Under the pieces are notes generated by a model, which had not been told where the DNA came from, made no database searches, and saw only the letters and a program-made list of their open reading frames with translations. Positions 6,211-8,781 of a stretch of DNA of 8,781 nucleotides are shown here, piece by piece (within the stretch, counting starts at the first letter, position 1; every line of letters begins with the position of its first letter). The position numbers and the translations under genes are program-made. The DNA comes from Actinomycetes bacterium (GTDB lineage Bacteria > Actinomycetota > Acidimicrobiia > Acidimicrobiales > Palsa-688): positions 1 through 8,781 of the forward strand of contig JAKAXG010000142.1 of NCBI GenBank assembly GCA_021827225.1, written 5' to 3'.

Positions 6211-7286
6211 TGAGGCCCGCTGGGGTTCTGCCGGTGTTGAGAGTCGGCGTGGTCGGTCTGGGCCGCATCGGCCGGATGCACGCCGAACTCCTCAAGAGCC
6301 GGGTGCCGGGGGCGGTACTCGCCGCAGTCGCCGACACCCGGGCGGAACTTGCATCGGGGGTGGCGACCTCGCTGGGGACCGAGTCGATGGATCCTCGGCG
6401 GCTCGTCTCCAGCCCGGACGTGGATGTCGTGGCGATCTGCTCTCCCACCGACACCCACGTCGAGCTGATCGTGGAGGCCGCCGCGGCAGGAAAGGCCGTG
6501 TTCTGCGAGAAACCCGTCGCGCTGGATCTGGCCGAGGTGGACCGCGGCCTGGCCGCGGTGCGGACGGCGGGCGTTCCGTTCATGGTGGGGTTCAACCGGA
6601 GGTTCGATCCCGCCCACGCCGCCGTTCGCGCCGCGGTCGCGCGCGGTGAGGTGGGCGAGCCCCACCTGGTGAGAATATCCAGCCGTGACCCTGCTCCCCC
6701 GCCGGCCTCGTACGTCGAGTCGTCGGGGGGGATCTTCCTGGATATGACGATCCACGACTTCGACATGGCCCGCTTCCTGACAGACAGCGAGGTGGTCGAG
6801 GTGTTCGCTCAGGGCGCCGTGCGGATAGACCCCCGTCTCTCCGCTCTCGGAGATCTCGACACGGTCACAGTGTTGTTGGTGCACAAGAGCGGTTGCCTCA
6901 CTGCCATCGACAACAGCCGCCGGGCCGTGTACGGCTTCGACCAGAGGGTGGAGGTGTTCGGCTCGAGGGGGCTGGCGGCGTCGAGCAACCCGCTCACGTC
7001 GACGAGCACAGTGCTCACGTCCGACGGAGCCCGTCTGCCCAGACTGCCGCAGTTCTTCTTGGACCGCTACCTGTGCTCCTACATACGGGAATGGCGGGCC
7101 TTCGTGGAGGCCGTGACAGGGGGAAGAGAGTGCCCGGTCGGCGCTTACGACAGCCGCGCTGCCCTGGTGATCGGGATGGCCGCCAGCGTTTCGGTGCAGG
7201 AGCACCGGCCTGTGCGAGTGGTCCTGGGCCCGGGCGCGGAGGCGGAAGGAGACGAGGCGCTCGAAACCAGTCCAGACCGCAGATGA
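6210..7286 (+). CDS. iolG: Myo-inositol 2-dehydrogenase (Gfo/Idh/MocA family)
   Basis: NAD-dependent dehydrogenase that oxidises myo-inositol to 2-keto-myo-inositol, the pathway's entry step. It is 358 residues if started at GTG 6210. The Rossmann signature is VGVVGLGRIGRMHAELL (about residues 12-28). The conserved EKP motif (CEKPVALDL) supplies catalytic K101. SGGIFLDMTIHDFDMARFL contains D178 and H182 with the D-x3-H spacing of the Lys-Asp-His set in characterised IolG. GFNRRFDPAHAAVR is also typical of inositol dehydrogenases. The GTG overlaps the iolD TAG by one base, suggesting termination-reinitiation. GTG 6234 or TTG 6237 would trim the N-terminal extension MRPAGVLP and are real alternatives, because the Rossmann strand begins right after them. 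Scyllo-inositol or another polyol as substrate cannot be excluded, but the operon context favours myo-inositol. It is the last gene of the operon. Confidence 0.92.
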   Translation: MRPAGVLPVLRVGVVGLGRIGRMHAELLKSRVPGAVLAAVADTRAELASGVATSLGTESMDPRRLVSSPDVDVVAICSPTDTHVELIVEAAAAGKAVFCEKPVALDLAEVDRGLAAVRTAGVPFMVGFNRRFDPAHAAVRAAVARGEVGEPHLVRISSRDPAPPPASYVESSGGIFLDMTIHDFDMARFLTDSEVVEVFAQGAVRIDPRLSALGDLDTVTVLLVHKSGCLTAIDNSRRAVYGFDQRVEVFGSRGLAASSNPLTSTSTVLTSDGARLPRLPQFFLDRYLCSYIREWRAFVEAVTGGRECPVGAYDSRAALVIGMAASVSVQEHRPVRVVLGPGAEAEGDEALETSPDRR

Positions 7287-7294
7287 CACGGCGA

Positions 7295-7335
7295 GGAGCT
7301 GGGCGCCGGCAGGAGTCCAGGGCCTGGACAGCTCC
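7295..7335 (+). terminator. Nested hairpin after iolG, possible operon terminator
   Basis: The inner part, GTCCAGGGCCTGGAC (7315-7329), is a 15-base perfect odd palindrome giving a 6-bp stem with a GGC loop. An outer pair, GGAGCTG (7295-7301) and CAGCTCC (7329-7335), brackets it. It begins 9 nt after the iolG stop. No T-run follows, so it is not a canonical intrinsic terminator, but high-GC actinobacteria often use such structures. It could also be an mRNA-stabilising hairpin. Confidence 0.45.
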
Positions 7336-7354
7336 GTTCGGCTAGCGTGCAGCA

Positions 7355-7368
7355 CGAGCTGAAGCTCG
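7355..7368. repeat. Short inverted repeat upstream of the exported-protein gene
   Basis: CGAGCTGAAGCTCG is fully palindromic apart from its central GA. It folds as a 5-bp stem with a TGAA tetraloop. It lies 28 nt before the ATG at 7397, inside the 110-nt gap after iolG. It may be part of the 5' leader of the next gene or a second element of the transcription end. Its half-sites resemble GAGC/GCTC of the operator at 626-639, but the 4-nt spacer is not the geometry of that operator. Confidence 0.35.
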
Positions 7369-7396
7369 CGGCTATCCGCGGCGGGCACCGGAGTGC

Positions 7397-8764
7397 ATGG
7401 CAGAAGGGGCAGAGTTGAACCAGGGCAGATACGTCGACGGCATCCTGCGGGTCGTCCCCACCTTCGCGGCGGCCGGGGCCATCGTGTGCACGCTGTGCCT
7501 GGGCGCCGGCCCGGCCGTGGCGTCCGGTAACGGCGCCTCCAAGGGGGGCGGCCCGACAGGCGGTGGCGGGTCGTCCACCAGCTTCACCGTGTCGCTGGCC
7601 AAGACGACCGTAGCCGTGGACAACTGGAGCAGCTACACCCAGTCGCAGCTCTCCCCGCTGGTCCAGTATGCCGACAGGGGAATGGCCACGGCCGACCCGC
7701 TGCACAAGCGGGTGGCCGGGGAGATGGAGAACGGCGACCGGGTGGTGATCACCCAGTACGGCATCTACTGGCTGGACATCGTGCGCCGGGGCGGCCTCCT
7801 GTCGGGCGTGTGGCCCATCGTCTCCACGGCCAACGGGCCCAACTTCCAGTACATGCCCTCCGGCAACGAGTGGGAACCCAACTCGCTGCTTCCGGGTGCG
7901 ACCGCCAACAACAGCGCCATCTACGATCTCGGCCAGGGCCTCAACGTGCTGGCCACCGGTGGGGTCGACGGCAGCTGCACCGCCGGTGTCGGCACGTTCG
8001 TGATCGGCAACTCCGACAACTGCGGCATGGCCGAGGGTCCGCTCACCAGCTCGTTCACCACGTCCACCAGCGGCGCCGACCACCTCTACACCTTCAGCGG
8101 GACCCTCTACCAGGAGGGCACCGCCCACGACACGGTGATGGTCGACGCGGCGGGCGACCAGGCTCAGATGAACTTCAGCCTGACCTACGACTTCCACGAC
8201 TACACCGACACCGCGACCGACTACGGCACCGGCAACGGTCCGGCGGACCAGCGGGTGCTCACCCACCTCACGCTCACCCCCACAGCGCCCATAGATCTCA
8301 GCACCCTCGTCGTGGCCGGCACCTCCGATCAGGGCGGCGCCAGCTATCCCTACCGGGCCTACGACTACTCGAACGTCGGACGCACCTACTACTACCCGAG
8401 CAGCTCCACTCCCTGCGGGCCGACCACCTTGGCGGCGGACACCGTCGGTGCCGTCTGCGAGGGGTCGCCGGCGCCCAACCAGTGGATCTCGGAGCCCAAC
8501 ACCCTGCCCACCACCCTCTCAGAGGGCGACTTCGTGACCGAGAAGCAGACCTCCACCGTCGGCGACACGACCGACCGCGAGCTCACCGTCATGCTCCCCC
8601 TCACCTCCGCCTACCGGCTCCCCGAGCGGATCGACCACATCTGGAACGAGGGCCTCGATGTCAGCTCCCTCGACGTGGACTACTTCAACGGAGAAAACGT
8701 GAGCGTGGCGGCCGGCGCCTCTCTCGACCTGGGATTCGACATGCAGACGGTGCCCCACCCCTAG
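7397..8764 (+). CDS. Exported protein of unknown function, beta-rich, with Gly-rich linker
   Basis: I do not recognise this 455-residue protein. An N-terminal signal peptide is clear: one Arg near residue 18, a hydrophobic core VVPTFAAAGAIVCTLCLGAG, and a probable cleavage site AVA-S after residue 42. There is no lipobox. A Gly/Ser/Thr linker (about residues 43-62) follows, then a folded region dense in Thr, Ser, Gly, Asn, Asp and Tyr, with alternating patterns such as HLYTFSGTLYQEGTAHDTVMV and AQMNFSLTYDFHDYTD that suggest a beta-sandwich. Four cysteines remain in the mature part, in two pairs (SC..NC near 195-210 and PCG..VCEG near 340-355), so two disulfides are likely. There are no further membrane segments and no sortase signal. 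CGGAG lies 3 nt before ATG 7397; TTG 7415, with AAGGGG 5 nt upstream, would give a more usual signal-peptide length. It reads the same way as the inositol operon but is separated by 110 nt with hairpins, so it is probably an independent unit. A role in surface or carbohydrate binding is only a guess. Confidence 0.85.
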   Translation: MAEGAELNQGRYVDGILRVVPTFAAAGAIVCTLCLGAGPAVASGNGASKGGGPTGGGGSSTSFTVSLAKTTVAVDNWSSYTQSQLSPLVQYADRGMATADPLHKRVAGEMENGDRVVITQYGIYWLDIVRRGGLLSGVWPIVSTANGPNFQYMPSGNEWEPNSLLPGATANNSAIYDLGQGLNVLATGGVDGSCTAGVGTFVIGNSDNCGMAEGPLTSSFTTSTSGADHLYTFSGTLYQEGTAHDTVMVDAAGDQAQMNFSLTYDFHDYTDTATDYGTGNGPADQRVLTHLTLTPTAPIDLSTLVVAGTSDQGGASYPYRAYDYSNVGRTYYYPSSSTPCGPTTLAADTVGAVCEGSPAPNQWISEPNTLPTTLSEGDFVTEKQTSTVGDTTDRELTVMLPLTSAYRLPERIDHIWNEGLDVSSLDVDYFNGENVSVAAGASLDLGFDMQTVPHP

Positions 8765-8781
8765 CGAGCGCCCGTGGCGTT

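Noticed and set aside
7355..7368. CGAGC-tgaa-GCTCG as a second LacI operator
   Set aside because: The half-sites are separated by 4 nt, whereas the operator at 626-639 has directly abutting halves with a central CG, so the geometry does not match.
5856..7388. A 510-codon minus-strand open frame opposite iolG and the end of iolD
   Set aside because: Antisense to strongly supported genes, low-complexity composition, no motif and no plausible ribosome binding site.
7145..8266. A 373-codon minus-strand open frame opposite the exported-protein gene
   Set aside because: The translation is Gly/Val/His/Arg-rich shadow sequence without domains. The plus-strand frame has a signal peptide and balanced composition, so it is the real one.
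1..8781. CRISPR arrays, tRNA or rRNA genes, insertion sequences, attachment sites
   Set aside because: No spaced direct repeats, cloverleaf-like segments, transposase motifs or flanking terminal repeats were seen on either strand.

Overview
The window is high-GC DNA with dense, overlapping genes, GTG starts and an actinobacterial-type LacI operator. It most likely comes from an actinomycete or a related Actinomycetota lineage; I cannot name a genus from the sequence. I find no mobile elements, tRNA, rRNA or CRISPR.

Layout. Bases 1-606 (minus strand) hold the N-terminal 202 codons of a LacI-family repressor that runs off the left edge. Bases 607-709 are a divergent control region with a near-perfect 14-bp palindrome, TTGGAGCGCTCTAA, at 626-639. 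Bases 710-7286 (plus strand) are one tightly packed myo-inositol catabolic operon in the order iolE, iolC, a Cgl0159-type TIM-barrel aldolase, iolB, iolD, iolG. The largest gap is 17 nt, and four junctions abut or overlap. Bases 7287-7396 are non-coding and contain two hairpins, one a plausible terminator. Bases 7397-8764 encode a 455-residue exported protein of unknown function.

How the genes work together. IolG oxidises myo-inositol to 2-keto-myo-inositol. IolE dehydrates this to a trihydroxycyclohexanedione, and IolD opens the ring to 5-deoxyglucuronate. IolB isomerises that to 5-dehydro-2-deoxygluconate, and IolC phosphorylates it. The TIM-barrel protein is the best candidate for the final aldol cleavage to dihydroxyacetone phosphate and malonate semialdehyde, because no classical class II IolJ is present. 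Neither IolA, which consumes malonate semialdehyde, nor an inositol transporter is in the window. The LacI protein, divergent and next to its likely operator, is the probable inositol-responsive repressor.

Overall this is a well-formed catabolic operon rather than a new system. The points most worth following are the aldolase identity, the LacI operator and near-leaderless regulator promoter, and the unassigned exported protein downstream.
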